Source: an uncultured Prevotellaceae bacterium
GTDB taxonomy: Bacteria; Bacteroidota; Bacteroidia; Bacteroidales; Bacteroidaceae
Length of the DNA stretch: 47,723 nucleotides
Direction of reading: 5' to 3'
NCBI GenBank assembly: GCA_947166345.1
Contig: CAMVDU010000019.1
Coordinates: forward strand, 1-47,723
Below the pieces are notes generated by a model that was not told the origin of the DNA, made no database searches, and saw only the letters and a list, made by a program, of their open reading frames with translations. This document shows positions 39,668-47,723 of this stretch, one piece after another (position 1 is the stretch's first letter; each line of letters begins with the position of its first letter). Both the position numbers and the translations under genes were made by a program.

Positions 39668-40021
39668 ATGACAGAACCTATTGTTGACAACATCCTAAAC
39701 GTGACAAATGACTCTATTCCTCATGTAGTGGCAGAGGTAGTAAGCGACTCAACGCTTCACAATATTAATTCATTGATGGAGACCGCAGCAAATAACACAG
39801 CCTTTGGCTATGATAATGAAGAGTTATATTATAAAGGTGACATTATAAAGTTCCAAAGTTACCTTAACGAAACCACCCCAAAGAGAAAGTCATTCCATGT
39901 ACAGAAATTGTATAAAGGCAATGAAGATGCATTCTTTAAGGCAATCAATAACGACATAAAGATTGAATGCGGAAGCAACAAGAATGGTTCCACGAAGATT
40001 TATATGATACCTATTTCCTAA
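39668..40021 (+). CDS. small protein of unknown function
   Basis: A 117-residue soluble protein without signal peptide or membrane segment. The first 45 residues are acidic and Asn/Val/Ser-rich; the C-terminal half is more basic (ETTPKRKSFHVQKLYKGNEDAFFKAI) and may be a small mixed fold. No family is recognised. It has its own promoter, an A-rich leader and lower G+C than its neighbours, which suggests acquired DNA. Confidence 0.6.
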   Translation: MTEPIVDNILNVTNDSIPHVVAEVVSDSTLHNINSLMETAANNTAFGYDNEELYYKGDIIKFQSYLNETTPKRKSFHVQKLYKGNEDAFFKAINNDIKIECGSNKNGSTKIYMIPIS

Positions 40022-40032
40022 AAACAAAGAAT

Positions 40033-40067
40033 GGCCGATGATTGGGGATTATTCCCAGTCATCGACC
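40033..40067 (-). terminator. terminator hairpin at the convergent gene ends
   Basis: A 14-base stem with one mismatch and one wobble (GGCCGATGATTGGG with CCCAGTCATCGACC) spans the end of the leftward 213-residue gene. Read leftward it is followed by ATTCTTTGTTTTT, a usable T-rich tail. Read rightward it may also stop the small gene. Confidence 0.75.
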
Positions 40068-40690
40068 TTGAAATAGAGGTCGGCCTCAGCCGAGGGGGTG
40101 TAGTCACTCCAGTAATCAAAGAAGTTCTGCGACTGCGGGGGCTGTTCGCCCTGCACCTCATAGAAGAACAGCTCTGACTGCTGATAGTCAACAGCCTCAT
40201 TGCGCATCTCAATATAATAGTCACGCAGACTCTCCCAGTCGGCATCGTACTTCTCATACCAGAAAGCGTCATACCAACCGTCGCCAGCCCTGTACTCCCA
40301 ACTGTCGCGCCCATGGGCATCTGAGAGTCCGAGGCTCCGCTCCACATCATCAATACGACGGCCTATAACCTCGCAGATGCCGTTGGAGATAACATCCTGC
40401 AGGCGTACATACTTTGTATTGAAACACACGTCGATCCAGTCGTCATAGTCTTTGGAATGGATCTGTGACAGCGTGAACTTCCATATCTTCAAGGCCCACA
40501 CAGAATGGTGAGCCTCAGCACAGAGGTCGCCCAGCAGCAATCCTTTCTGGGCCTTCCGAGCACTGGTAGAAGCACAACGGATGGGGTGGATTTCACGATT
40601 GACCAGTTCCCTCAACAGTCTGGTTTCGAGATGGGTCACAACACCAAAGGGTGTGCAGCTGCACACCCTATACGGTAGTTTTCTTCTCAT
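40049..40690 (-). CDS. protein of unknown function paired with an AAA+ ATPase
   Basis: A 213-residue cytoplasmic protein. The N-terminus is basic with several cysteines (MRRKLPYRVCSCTPFG); the remainder is acidic and rich in Trp, Tyr and Asp (FWYEKYDADWESLRDYY). I recognise no domain. It starts 12 bases after the AAA+ gene ends, so the two are probably co-expressed and may form a chaperone-substrate or adaptor pair. Its stop codon lies in a terminator stem. Confidence 0.65.
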   Translation of the reverse strand: MRRKLPYRVCSCTPFGVVTHLETRLLRELVNREIHPIRCASTSARKAQKGLLLGDLCAEAHHSVWALKIWKFTLSQIHSKDYDDWIDVCFNTKYVRLQDVISNGICEVIGRRIDDVERSLGLSDAHGRDSWEYRAGDGWYDAFWYEKYDADWESLRDYYIEMRNEAVDYQQSELFFYEVQGEQPPQSQNFFDYWSDYTPSAEADLYFKVDDWE

Positions 40691-40702
40691 GGTTGTAAGG
40701 TA

Positions 40703-42370
40703 TTAGAATCCTATTTTGCGACGTTCCTTAGGCACCTCGATGGGCAGGATGTCCTCGGGGGTGAGCATGCGCATCTGACACTTATCGGCCGGACGGTGAT
40801 GAACACAGCGGGTGGCATGACTGACGTAGATACGCTCCAGTTGGTTGGCAATGAAACGGGCATTGCCCCAGGTCTCAGGGTTGCGCTGCTGGTAGGCCTG
40901 TGACAGCATCTCGCTGTACTTTTCCCAGGCCGGGGGTGTGAACTCGTACTCGTACTCTTTCACACGGCGACGCGTAATCTCCAGCAGCTCATCGACAGAG
41001 AAGTCGGTAAACTCGAACTTATTGGGAAAGCGCGACAGCAGACCTGGGTTGGTTTCCAAGAGCCTTTCCATAGGTTCCTTGTAGCCACAGAGCACCACAG
41101 CGATGTCTCGCTGGGTCTCGTCGGCCAGGATGTTCATCAGCTGTTGGATGACCAGACGGCCAGGGTCATGCTCATGTTTGCTGTTGAAGAGGTAAGCCTC
41201 GTCAATCATCAGCACCCCACCCTTTGCTATTTCCAGCACCTGTCTCAACGAGCGTTCCTCGTCGCCCCACAGGGTACCGATGAAAGTACCACGGTCGCAC
41301 ACCACAACATGACCTTTCGACAAGGCACCAGCCTTCCGCAACAACGAACCGAATATCTTGCAGACAGTGGTCTTACCGGTTCCAGGCCTTCCCAGAAAGA
41401 CGCTATGTAGCGACACCTGATGCTGCCTGCTGTCTGGGAAAAGGTCGCGCATCATCTTGTTGTAGCTGGTCAGCGCGAGCAGCTCGTCCATTCGCCGCTT
41501 GATGTCGGCACAGCCCACCAACTTATCAAGTTCCTCGTAGGGATTTGCTATGGGGCGCAGTATCTCCACCTTCACATTCACTCCCTGGTTCTGTTCGATC
41601 CTGCCATCTGGAATCTGAATGTGACTGATATCATCGTCATCGTCGTCATCAGCAGATGGGACGTCAGCAGCAGATGGGTCGTCAGCAGGCAGGTCAATAT
41701 CGTCAGGCAGGTCGTCATCCTCGTCCTCGCCATCCTCATCACCGGTCTCTTCCACCACCTCGCAACCACTCCTGATAAACGCATCGAGCATCCGATCGAA
41801 GCTGTCGTCTGGCTTTGCTATCTTGCCCTCAAGTATGATATCGACCATCTGTTTAGCGGTAGCATGACCGTTCTCATTCACGTCAATCTCACACTGCTGC
41901 AGGTCGCTGAGCCCGTCAATCACATTGACATTCATCGTTTCCCATACATCTTCCACATCCTCTCTGTTAAAGAGCGTACTCTCCGTCATCAGCACACCAT
42001 AGACTTTGACGTATTTGCCGTGATCCAACAGACGCTGATGCATCATTTTCATGGTCTCAGACAGATGCCACACGGGACTCACGCGATGGTCGGAATCCGT
42101 AAAATAAAGCGGATGTTCTTCATTGGCGAACGGCTCTTCATCAGCCAGCTCGTCCCTTTTTCCGCATTTGTCGAGTAGCACCACCACCAGATTGCGGGGG
42201 TCGGCAAAGAGATAGATATCATTTTGTTTCAGATGGGGAGCATACCCATCAATGTGTGTGGAATAAATGGTATTATTATCCTTCAGTGCGTCAAGAAATG
42301 GAAAAACACCCCATTTTTCAAGTCTCTTAAAATCGTTAATACATGTCTCAAGTTTCATCATAGTCATCAA
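40703..42370 (-). CDS. AAA+ ATPase, CbbX/SpoVK-like, with acidic linker
   Basis: A 555-residue protein (or 551 from the ATG at 42358). Residues 1-205 form an N-terminal domain of unknown type. Residues about 206-248 are an almost pure Asp/Glu linker. The AAA+ domain (about 275-540) has Walker A GRPGTGKT (327-334), Walker B VLMIDEAY (386-393), sensor region IAVVLCGYKE and the arginine-finger segment LLSRFPNKFEF, in the pattern of CbbX, SpoVK and EccA ATPases. Those remodel protein complexes by threading. A promoter about 300 bases upstream implies an unusually long leader. Confidence 0.9.
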   Translation of the reverse strand: MMTMMKLETCINDFKRLEKWGVFPFLDALKDNNTIYSTHIDGYAPHLKQNDIYLFADPRNLVVVLLDKCGKRDELADEEPFANEEHPLYFTDSDHRVSPVWHLSETMKMMHQRLLDHGKYVKVYGVLMTESTLFNREDVEDVWETMNVNVIDGLSDLQQCEIDVNENGHATAKQMVDIILEGKIAKPDDSFDRMLDAFIRSGCEVVEETGDEDGEDEDDDLPDDIDLPADDPSAADVPSADDDDDDDISHIQIPDGRIEQNQGVNVKVEILRPIANPYEELDKLVGCADIKRRMDELLALTSYNKMMRDLFPDSRQHQVSLHSVFLGRPGTGKTTVCKIFGSLLRKAGALSKGHVVVCDRGTFIGTLWGDEERSLRQVLEIAKGGVLMIDEAYLFNSKHEHDPGRLVIQQLMNILADETQRDIAVVLCGYKEPMERLLETNPGLLSRFPNKFEFTDFSVDELLEITRRRVKEYEYEFTPPAWEKYSEMLSQAYQQRNPETWGNARFIANQLERIYVSHATRCVHHRPADKCQMRMLTPEDILPIEVPKERRKIGF

Positions 42371-42672
42371 AAAAACATCCCAAAAGCAAAAAACATCACA
42401 TCATCAACCCCGTCAATAGGGGCGCAAGAGTTAACGGACAGATGCCAAAGCACCTGCCCTTATATCCATAGAGTATTCGTATGTAATAACTCTATCACAT
42501 CAACACAAATTGTAGCAACATGTCAAAGAACACACATCAAGGCACACTTCTGCCGAGTCCATAGCCAAAGCACTAACTTTGTCTAAGAACCGCTCTACAG
42601 TAGATGGTTTCCTTGATTGTTCGTGTCATTGTTACTTGATTTGTTTTTTGTGATAGATTGGTTTTTCGGGTG
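42371..42672 (-). other. long untranslated leader of the AAA+ gene
   Basis: About 300 bases without a convincing gene lie between the leftward promoter and the AAA+ start codon. A CCCC-GTCAATA-GGGG hairpin (near 42411-42425) and several short ACAACATG/CATCA repeats are the only structure I see. It could be a regulatory leader, or the true promoter may be closer and unrecognised. Confidence 0.4.
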
Positions 42673-42704
42673 CAAATGTAAGTATTATTTTTGGAATCGC
42701 CAAA
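42673..42704 (-). promoter_or_regulatory. promoter reading toward the AAA+ gene
   Basis: Read leftward, TTTG (42704-42701), a 20-base spacer and TACATTTG (42680-42673) fit the consensus. It lies back to back with the promoter of the DUF4421 gene. Confidence 0.65.
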
Positions 42705-42758
42705 GAAAATCGAAAAAAAATGATTCTCTGTTTTTTCTTACATATATTTATGTTTTAT

Positions 42759-42789
42759 TTTGCCGATTGGTTTGTTTTTACTATCTTTG
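42759..42789 (+). promoter_or_regulatory. promoter of the DUF4421 gene
   Basis: TTTG at 42759-42762, a 19-base spacer and TATCTTTG at 42782-42789 match the consensus. The start codon follows 14 bases later, so the leader is very short. Confidence 0.8.
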
Positions 42790-42803
42790 CGGCAAAATAA
42801 GCG

Positions 42804-43982
42804 ATGAGTACTGTGAGGATACGATATACCATGCTGCTGATAGCACTGGCCGTCTGCACGCAGTCCTGGGCACAAGAGGCAGCATTGCCACAAGACAGCG
42901 ACAGCGCAGGGGGCAAGGGTGCCGCGGCCTTCATCAGGAAGGTATTCACGCTGATCGACTCCATGTCGGTCAGGGGCTTGGACCGTCGTTACATCGACGC
43001 GCCAGAAAGACCCTGGCAGTTCATCGTGAAGAGCAGCCTGAACCAGAGTACGTTGAAGATGCACGCCAAGGGCACCATTGACGGCATACACTACGAAGCC
43101 ACGCCCTACCTCAGGACCGAGCCGTCGCGCTATGTCGGCCTGTGGGCAGGTTACAGGGGCTATGGTCTGGGCTACACGGTGAACGTGGGAGGCGACAAGG
43201 GTAGCTACCTGTCGTTTGGTGCCACGGGTGGCGCCTACGGCCTCAACGTGCGCCTCCATTCGTTCGAGAACAACCATCCGCACTATGACCTGAACACCGA
43301 CCTCATCGCCGACGAGTACAAGGACGACTGGAAGCAGATGAACCTGCGCAGTCCCATCAAGGTGCACACCATCATTGCCGACGGCTACTACCTCTTCAAC
43401 GGCAAGCACTTCTCCTACGCTGCCGCCTACGACCAGTCCGTCATCCAGAAGCGGTCGGCAGGCTCGCTCATGGCAGGAGGCATGTACTATTACGGTCACG
43501 TCGACTACGCCTCGTCCGTGAATGGCGACCTCATCTACCTGATGCAGGGACTGGGACAGGTAAAACTGTGGCAGGGCAGCGTGGGCATAGGCTATGCCTA
43601 CAACTGGGTGCCTACAAAGGGACTACTCGTCAACGTGATGGCAATGCCCATGCTCACCTTCGTCAACAGAATCAAGGGCTATGGATACGCAACCAACGTC
43701 CTCGACCTGCTGGAGGACCCCATCATGTTCGATGACGATATCGAGGACGACGAATGGGACGACTGGTGGTACAGCAGCCTGCGCATAGAGCACATAGCCG
43801 ACAGGACGTACAACAGCGGCATGACCGTCAACCTGGACGCACGCCTGTCGCTGACCTACAATTTTGACTGGTTCTTCGTCAACGTCTATGGTCAGTTCAA
43901 CAATTTCCGATACCGTCACAGCCTTAGCCACGGCCACATCAACGACTGGTTCGTCAACGCCGCCGTCGGACTACGACTATAA
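42804..43982 (+). CDS. DUF4421 outer membrane beta-barrel protein
   Basis: A 392-residue exported protein with a signal peptide (MSTVRIRYTMLLIALAVCTQSWAQ). The segment DRRYIDAPERPWQFIVKSSL is the DUF4421 opening. Alternating aromatic and small residues in many strands (AGYRGYGLGYTVNVGG, SYLSFGATGGAYGLNVRL) and a last strand ending WFVNAAVGLRL fit an outer membrane barrel. An acidic Trp-rich loop (DDDIEDDEWDDWWY) may be external. Function unknown for the family. Confidence 0.88.
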   Translation: MSTVRIRYTMLLIALAVCTQSWAQEAALPQDSDSAGGKGAAAFIRKVFTLIDSMSVRGLDRRYIDAPERPWQFIVKSSLNQSTLKMHAKGTIDGIHYEATPYLRTEPSRYVGLWAGYRGYGLGYTVNVGGDKGSYLSFGATGGAYGLNVRLHSFENNHPHYDLNTDLIADEYKDDWKQMNLRSPIKVHTIIADGYYLFNGKHFSYAAAYDQSVIQKRSAGSLMAGGMYYYGHVDYASSVNGDLIYLMQGLGQVKLWQGSVGIGYAYNWVPTKGLLVNVMAMPMLTFVNRIKGYGYATNVLDLLEDPIMFDDDIEDDEWDDWWYSSLRIEHIADRTYNSGMTVNLDARLSLTYNFDWFFVNVYGQFNNFRYRHSLSHGHINDWFVNAAVGLRL

Positions 43983-44001
43983 GAAAAACATATTAAAGAC
44001 G

Positions 44002-44098
44002 CTTACTCCACGACCTTGAGCATTGCTCGAGCTCGTTCACGCTCGATAAAGTATGAGCAAGCTCTGCTTTATTCTCACTTAATCACGACCTTGAGCAT
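44002..44098. repeat. duplicated 3' end of the adenine deaminase gene with hairpins
   Basis: CACGACCTTGAGCAT occurs at 44084-44098, in the last codons of ade, and again at 44009-44023, where it is followed by a stop in the same frame (MLKVVE then stop, read leftward). Between the copies lie GAGCA-T-TGCTC and an ATAAAG...GAGC-AA-GCTC...CTTTAT hairpin (44046-44072) that could terminate leftward transcription. Confidence 0.7.
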
Positions 44099-45661
44099 GT
44101 GCTGGCTGTCCCAGAGATACTTGTCGGTGATTTTCAACTCGGAGATGACGGGCAGACACAGGAAAGCCATCGTGATGAAGGGAGCACGCATCTGACAACC
44201 GGTACGACGCGCCATCTCACCCAACTGCAGACAACGATAGGCCACCTCATGACCTCCCAATGGGGACATGAGTCCAGCGATGGGCAGCGCCAGATCAACC
44301 ATATCGTCCTGGGCAATAGCCATCTGACCGCCTTTCATCTCGATAATGCGATTAATGGCCTTCACCAGGTACTCGTCGCTGGAACCGATAGCCACGATAT
44401 TGTGACAGTCGTGAGCCACCGAGCCTGCAATGGCGCCGTTCTTGATGTTGAAGCCACGCACCATGCCCACCACAGGACGCGCATGGGGCTGGTAGCGGTT
44501 CAGCACGACAATCTTCTGGACCTCGGCCCACGGATAGCGGGAGTCTTCAAAGGGGTTGCCCGTGATGGTGACCACCTCATGGCCTGTGTAGAGGCTGCCG
44601 TCGGTGGCACTCATGATGTGCATGGTGTCGGAGGCCTTGATGGAGGTATGGATATCTTCCACTGTAAAGGGACTGGCAACGAAATTGTTGGGATACTCGT
44701 AGGTGCCGTTGATGCCATCATTGTGGATGGACGACAGCAACGAGCCGAAGGTGGTGTTGCAGTCATAGACCTCGATGCCCTTGATGACGGTCTGCAGCAC
44801 ACGGAAGTGGGTATTCAGCGCGTCAACGGCTATGAAGTTGGCCTGATCGCCCTCCTGCAGCATACCCCAGTCAAGATGGTAGTGACGCTGGGCATTGATA
44901 CAGGCAACCATGAGGATGTTCCAGAGGCTGTAGCCCTCGGCAAGGGCACGCTTCACCAAGAGGTTGATATGTCCGCGTATGAGGTCGTCGGGGTGACAGT
45001 CGTCAGTACACAGCATCACCATATTGGGCGATTCTTCGATGAGCGGACTGAGCTTGACAAAGTCCTTGGCAGCGCTGCCCTCGCGGATGATGACCTTCAT
45101 GCCCGACGATATGCAGGCACGGCCCTCGTCGAGGTTAGAGCACTCATGGTCGGTAGTGATACCTGCCAGGGCATAGCGTTGGCGCTCGTTGCCCACCAGT
45201 CCGGGAGCATGACCATCCACCGGCTTACCGTTGGCAAGGGCTGCCTTCAGCTTGCGCATCACCTCAGGGTCGGCACCAAGCACACCCGGGTAGTTCATCA
45301 TCTCGCCCAAAACGCCGATTTCATCGCGTGCCATGAGCTGTTCCACGCCAGCAGCGTCAATCACGGCACCGCTGGTCTCAATGCCGCCACCGCAGGCAGG
45401 CACACAACTGGGCGCAGCGAAACAGTAGTTGAACGGCGACAGCTTGCCCGAGTCGATCATATAGTTGACGCCCTCGATGCCCAGCACGTTGCCTATCTCA
45501 TGAGGATCGGCCACCACGCCGATGGTGCCGTGACTGGCAGCCACACGGGCAAACTCGCAGGGGGCCATCATGCTGCTCTCAATGTGCACATGACTGTCGA
45601 CGAAGCCTGGCATCAGGTAAGGATACTGCCGTCCCTTGTCAGGCAACTCGCAGGCCTTCAC
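44075..45661 (-). CDS. ade: adenine deaminase, main open frame (lacks the first ~28 residues)
   Basis: The open frame has 528 residues from a GTG at 45661. Metal-site and active-site motifs of the Ade family are present: MPGFVDSHVHIESSMM, the ADPHEIGNVLGIEG segment, APSCVPACGGGIETSG, DGHAPGL, TTDHEC, and MLCTDDCHPDDL. It converts adenine to hypoxanthine and ammonia in the cytoplasm. The usual N-terminal strand is encoded just upstream in another frame (45658-45741), so the gene is frameshifted. The catalytic barrel is intact, but the small beta domain is incomplete. An EamA transporter lies upstream. Confidence 0.93.
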   Translation of the reverse strand: MKACELPDKGRQYPYLMPGFVDSHVHIESSMMAPCEFARVAASHGTIGVVADPHEIGNVLGIEGVNYMIDSGKLSPFNYCFAAPSCVPACGGGIETSGAVIDAAGVEQLMARDEIGVLGEMMNYPGVLGADPEVMRKLKAALANGKPVDGHAPGLVGNERQRYALAGITTDHECSNLDEGRACISSGMKVIIREGSAAKDFVKLSPLIEESPNMVMLCTDDCHPDDLIRGHINLLVKRALAEGYSLWNILMVACINAQRHYHLDWGMLQEGDQANFIAVDALNTHFRVLQTVIKGIEVYDCNTTFGSLLSSIHNDGINGTYEYPNNFVASPFTVEDIHTSIKASDTMHIMSATDGSLYTGHEVVTITGNPFEDSRYPWAEVQKIVVLNRYQPHARPVVGMVRGFNIKNGAIAGSVAHDCHNIVAIGSSDEYLVKAINRIIEMKGGQMAIAQDDMVDLALPIAGLMSPLGGHEVAYRCLQLGEMARRTGCQMRAPFITMAFLCLPVISELKITDKYLWDSQHMLKVVIK

Positions 45662-45741
45662 CTTGACGATACCACTATCAGTTCGCCATCGAAAATCTCG
45701 CGGCGCACCACATCAACGATATGTCCTTGATACTTTTTCAT
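45658..45741 (-). pseudogene. ade: frameshifted N-terminal piece of adenine deaminase
   Basis: From the ATG at 45741 (or 45744) the frame reads MKKYQGHIVDVVRREIFDGE followed by LIVVSSR and a stop. That matches the start of Ade proteins (INGNIVDVVNREIF-type). The rest of the protein continues in a different frame with GIVKVKACEL. The break falls at 45668-45680, in the sequence GATAGTGGTATC. Loss of one copy of a tandem GATAGTG heptamer would explain it (restored reading: ELIVDSGIVKV). Confidence 0.85.
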
Positions 45742-45761
45742 CATATGATAGTTTTAGATTG

Positions 45762-46682
45762 TTATGTATTTTTTTTCATCAGACTACAAAGATACAGCCC
45801 CAAAAGGATGAGGGCAGTGCCCAGAAGAAACCAGGGGGTGATCTGTTCGCTCAACAGCCACCAGGCAAAGAGGATGGTGGTGATGGGGTTGAAATAGACC
45901 CAGTTGGTAGCAACGACGGCACCCAACTGGCGGATGACCCAGTTCCACACGAGGAAACAGCCCATCGAGGCGACGACACCAAGGAACAGCAGGTTGCACA
46001 GCACCTGAGGGCTGAAGATGATGTCGAAGGAAGGGAAGCCTGGGACGACAAGATAGTAGGGAAACATCGTCAGCAGACCGTAGAAGAATACCTTGCGCGT
46101 AATGAAAAAGGTGGAATAGCGCTCGGTCACCGACTTCATCAGCAGGGAATAGACGGCCCAGCACAGACAGGCGCCAAAGGCCAGCAAGTCGCCCAAGGGA
46201 GACAGATGGAGCACAAAGCGTCCGTTGAGCACAACCGCAGCCATACCCATGAAGGCCAGCAGCGAGCCCACAACCTGAAGACGCGAGAAATGCTCGCTCT
46301 GCCGATAGACAAGGGCTACGAGCAGCATGGCAAACAGCGGACACGAGCAGACGATGAGCGAGGTGTTGGTAGCCGTGGTGAAGAGCATGGCGGCATTCTC
46401 GGTCAGGAAGTAGAGCGACCCTCCCGTGATGCCCAGCAACAGCATGATCAGCTCATCGCGCCACGAGGCACTAAGCCACCTGAACGTCTGTCGTCTGACT
46501 GTCATCTCAAACGCCAGCAGCAGCACGTAGGCGATGATGAAACGCAGCGTGAAGATGTGGGCAGGCGACAGTCCATTGAGCAGCAGCATCTTGGTAAACA
46601 CAAACGTGCTTCCCCATATTGCCACCGTGACGAATGCCAAGAAATGGGCAACACCTACCTTCCCTATTGACTGACGGTTCAT
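45762..46682 (-). CDS. EamA-family drug/metabolite transporter
   Basis: From the ATG at 46682 (MNRQSIGKVGVAHFLAF) the product is 306 residues. Two EamA repeats of five helices each are visible: VTVAIWGSTFVFTKM opens the first and LLAFGACLCWAVYSLLMK the second, with the family ASMGCFLVWNWVIRQ and NWVYFNPITTILFAWW segments near the end. It is an inner membrane exporter or importer of small metabolites; the substrate cannot be told. It lies 17 bases before ade in the same direction, so a purine-linked role is possible. Confidence 0.93.
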   Translation of the reverse strand: MNRQSIGKVGVAHFLAFVTVAIWGSTFVFTKMLLLNGLSPAHIFTLRFIIAYVLLLAFEMTVRRQTFRWLSASWRDELIMLLLGITGGSLYFLTENAAMLFTTATNTSLIVCSCPLFAMLLVALVYRQSEHFSRLQVVGSLLAFMGMAAVVLNGRFVLHLSPLGDLLAFGACLCWAVYSLLMKSVTERYSTFFITRKVFFYGLLTMFPYYLVVPGFPSFDIIFSPQVLCNLLFLGVVASMGCFLVWNWVIRQLGAVVATNWVYFNPITTILFAWWLLSEQITPWFLLGTALILLGLYLCSLMKKNT

Positions 46683-46726
46683 GATATAATCAATTAGTCT
46701 CAATCATCATTATAAATACCTATAGA

Positions 46727-47371
46727 TCAGGCATCGACAACAACCTGATAGGCAAGAATGGTGTCGTCAGACTTTCGCATCAATATATAGGTGGTGCCAG
46801 GAGATAAGCCCAGAAGGGCATTGTCCTCAATCTTCACAACAACACCATCAACGAAAACGATGGACTCTCCGTCAGCGCAAGGCAGACTCTGACCCACCTG
46901 AAGATGCAGGACCTCTGGTTGCAACCGGTAGTAGGTGAAACGACCCATCTTTGTCATGACGGAGAGGGCGTTGTCAGTAAGTGCCATCACGTACCAGTTG
47001 TAGCGGAACTGGTAACCATAGCCGTTGGACCACAGAGTAAGCAGCGCCCCCCTGTTAGCATACCAGCCATAGGTCATCGAATCGAAGCCATAAGAGAAAT
47101 AGCTGTCGTAGCCCGTATAGGTGTTGTCAGGATTGAACGTCAGCAGCTCATAGTAACCTGCCTCCACACTACCCCACAGCCAACTGCCTGTCAGCGTGAC
47201 GTCAACAGACTGCTGCTCGGTTTCAGACTTATCAGAAAACGCGAGGCTATCAATCTCCTCAATGGGGATGTCCACAAGCGTTCCATTCTTATAATAAACG
47301 TGCATGAACCCCTGTGCGTAACAGACGTCACACAGCGCAATGACTGAAAGGAGAAATAAAAATCGTTTCAT
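46727..47371 (-). CDS. exported protein of unknown function
   Basis: A 214-residue protein with a signal peptide (MKRFLFLLSVIALCDVCYAQ). The mature start MHVYYKNGTLVDIPIEEIDSLAFSD is a common opening of Bacteroidetes surface proteins. A lipocalin-like beta region follows (GSWLWGSVEAGYYELLTFNPDNTYTGY to about residue 145), then a short domain with DGESIVFVDGVVV. The middle resembles the small lipocalin-like domains seen in this phylum, but only by strand pattern. Own promoter upstream. Confidence 0.75.
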   Translation of the reverse strand: MKRFLFLLSVIALCDVCYAQGFMHVYYKNGTLVDIPIEEIDSLAFSDKSETEQQSVDVTLTGSWLWGSVEAGYYELLTFNPDNTYTGYDSYFSYGFDSMTYGWYANRGALLTLWSNGYGYQFRYNWYVMALTDNALSVMTKMGRFTYYRLQPEVLHLQVGQSLPCADGESIVFVDGVVVKIEDNALLGLSPGTTYILMRKSDDTILAYQVVVDA

Positions 47372-47393
47372 AGGCTCACTCTCTTTTGGGGGT

Positions 47394-47423
47394 CAAAGGT
47401 ACGAATAAGCGAGGACAATACAA
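47394..47423 (-). promoter_or_regulatory. promoter of the last leftward gene
   Basis: Read leftward, TTG (47423-47421), a 19-base spacer and TACCTTTG (47401-47394) match the consensus, 23 bases before the start codon. Confidence 0.8.
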
Positions 47424-47520
47424 AACAAAAATCACTTTTTTTGTTTTTATTGTCGAGCGAAAGTATCTTCGACGTAGTCAAAGATACGAATAATTCACCA
47501 AAGCACCAAACAACTGATAC

Positions 47521-47557
47521 AAAAAAAGAGTGCTGCGACCCTCCCGAGCCGCAACAC
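47521..47557 (-). terminator. rho-independent terminator of a leftward gene beyond the window
   Basis: Read leftward, GTGTTGCG and CGCAGCAC form an 8-base stem with one G-T pair around GCTCGGGAGGGT, and CTCTTTTTTT follows. It must end a transcript entering from the right. Confidence 0.8.
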
Positions 47558-47723
47558 TTACAAGCCTATGTTTAACTAAAAATCCTTTTTTCGAAAGAAA
47601 TTTTTAATCCACAAGGACTAAAAATTTGAAAGTTTAAAGGGCGTTTCCCAACGACCTCCTGCTATCCACAGTTGAAAACTTTCTTTTTACCAATAACTAA
47701 AAACCTAAAACTATAAATATTAC
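47558..47723. other. gene-free A/T-rich right edge
   Basis: No open frame of note. CTATCCACA near 47662 resembles one DnaA box, but a single match is not an origin. The A-rich end of the window (AACTAAAAACCTAAAACTA) looks like a leader of a gene starting just outside. A GTATCTT/AAGATAC hairpin lies further left (47462-47488). Confidence 0.45.

Noticed and set aside
44099..45730. 543-codon frame on the + strand opposite adenine deaminase
   Set aside because: Its composition is typical of the antisense of a conserved enzyme, while the opposite strand carries clear Ade motifs.
47558..47723. Replication origin at the right edge
   Set aside because: Only one DnaA-box-like sequence is visible; no cluster and no dnaA gene.

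Overview
The window looks like chromosome from a member of the Bacteroidales, most likely a gut or rumen Prevotella-type organism. The reasons are the many Bacteroidetes-type promoters (-33 TTTG or TTG, about 19-20 bases, then -7 TAnnTTTG), the family-specific genes (DUF4271, DUF4421, exported bleomycin-hydrolase-like C1 peptidase, RND efflux operon with a lipoprotein adaptor), pectin-sugar catabolism genes (kduI, kduD, GH28), and dispersed short GC-rich palindromes that run into coding sequence and encode peptides such as SPNPSPKGEG. No rRNA, tRNA, CRISPR array, integrase or transposase was seen.

Layout. 1-1.6 kb: an exported protein of unknown function, then an inverted array of 10-base repeats. 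1.6-6.9 kb, all leftward: metK, DUF4271, hemD, rnpA, yidD, then a separately promoted kduI-kduD pair. 7.0-8.9 kb: a rightward cbiJ-cbiD fusion for cobalamin synthesis that may be translated from a leaderless GTG. 8.9-15.9 kb, leftward: a tripartite RND efflux operon (adaptor, pump, outer membrane factor) and lpxA. 16.1-16.8 kb: an exported protein made of ten CxxC knuckles. 16.8-25.8 kb: a type I restriction-modification locus (hsdM, rhuM, hsdS, a small exported protein, an hsdS remnant, a membrane protein, hsdR), bordered by relics (a Rha-like fragment on one side, truncated genes on the other). 25.8-26.8 kb: a gene-free, repeat-rich kilobase holding a 22-base phased array and a large inverted repeat with back-to-back promoter boxes.

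28.5-37.6 kb holds the most interesting content: seven tightly packed, partly overlapping rightward genes from one promoter. They encode a C39-like cysteine peptidase, a dynamin-like GTPase, an Hsp70/actin-fold ATPase with a C-terminal zinc ribbon, two small membrane-associated GTPases with a DYRGG switch motif, a proline-rich single-pass membrane protein, and a second dynamin-like GTPase. I propose that they work as one NTP-driven membrane-associated machine, perhaps a defence or stress system. The cassette is flanked by direct repeats that are copies of the 3' end of the adjacent GH28 gene, as expected for an inserted or recombined cassette.

37.7-47.7 kb: GH28 pectinase with a small lipoprotein, an orphan small protein, an AAA+ ATPase with a partner protein, a DUF4421 outer membrane protein, adenine deaminase (frameshifted near its start) with an EamA transporter, an exported protein of unknown function, and a leftward terminator belonging to a gene beyond the window.
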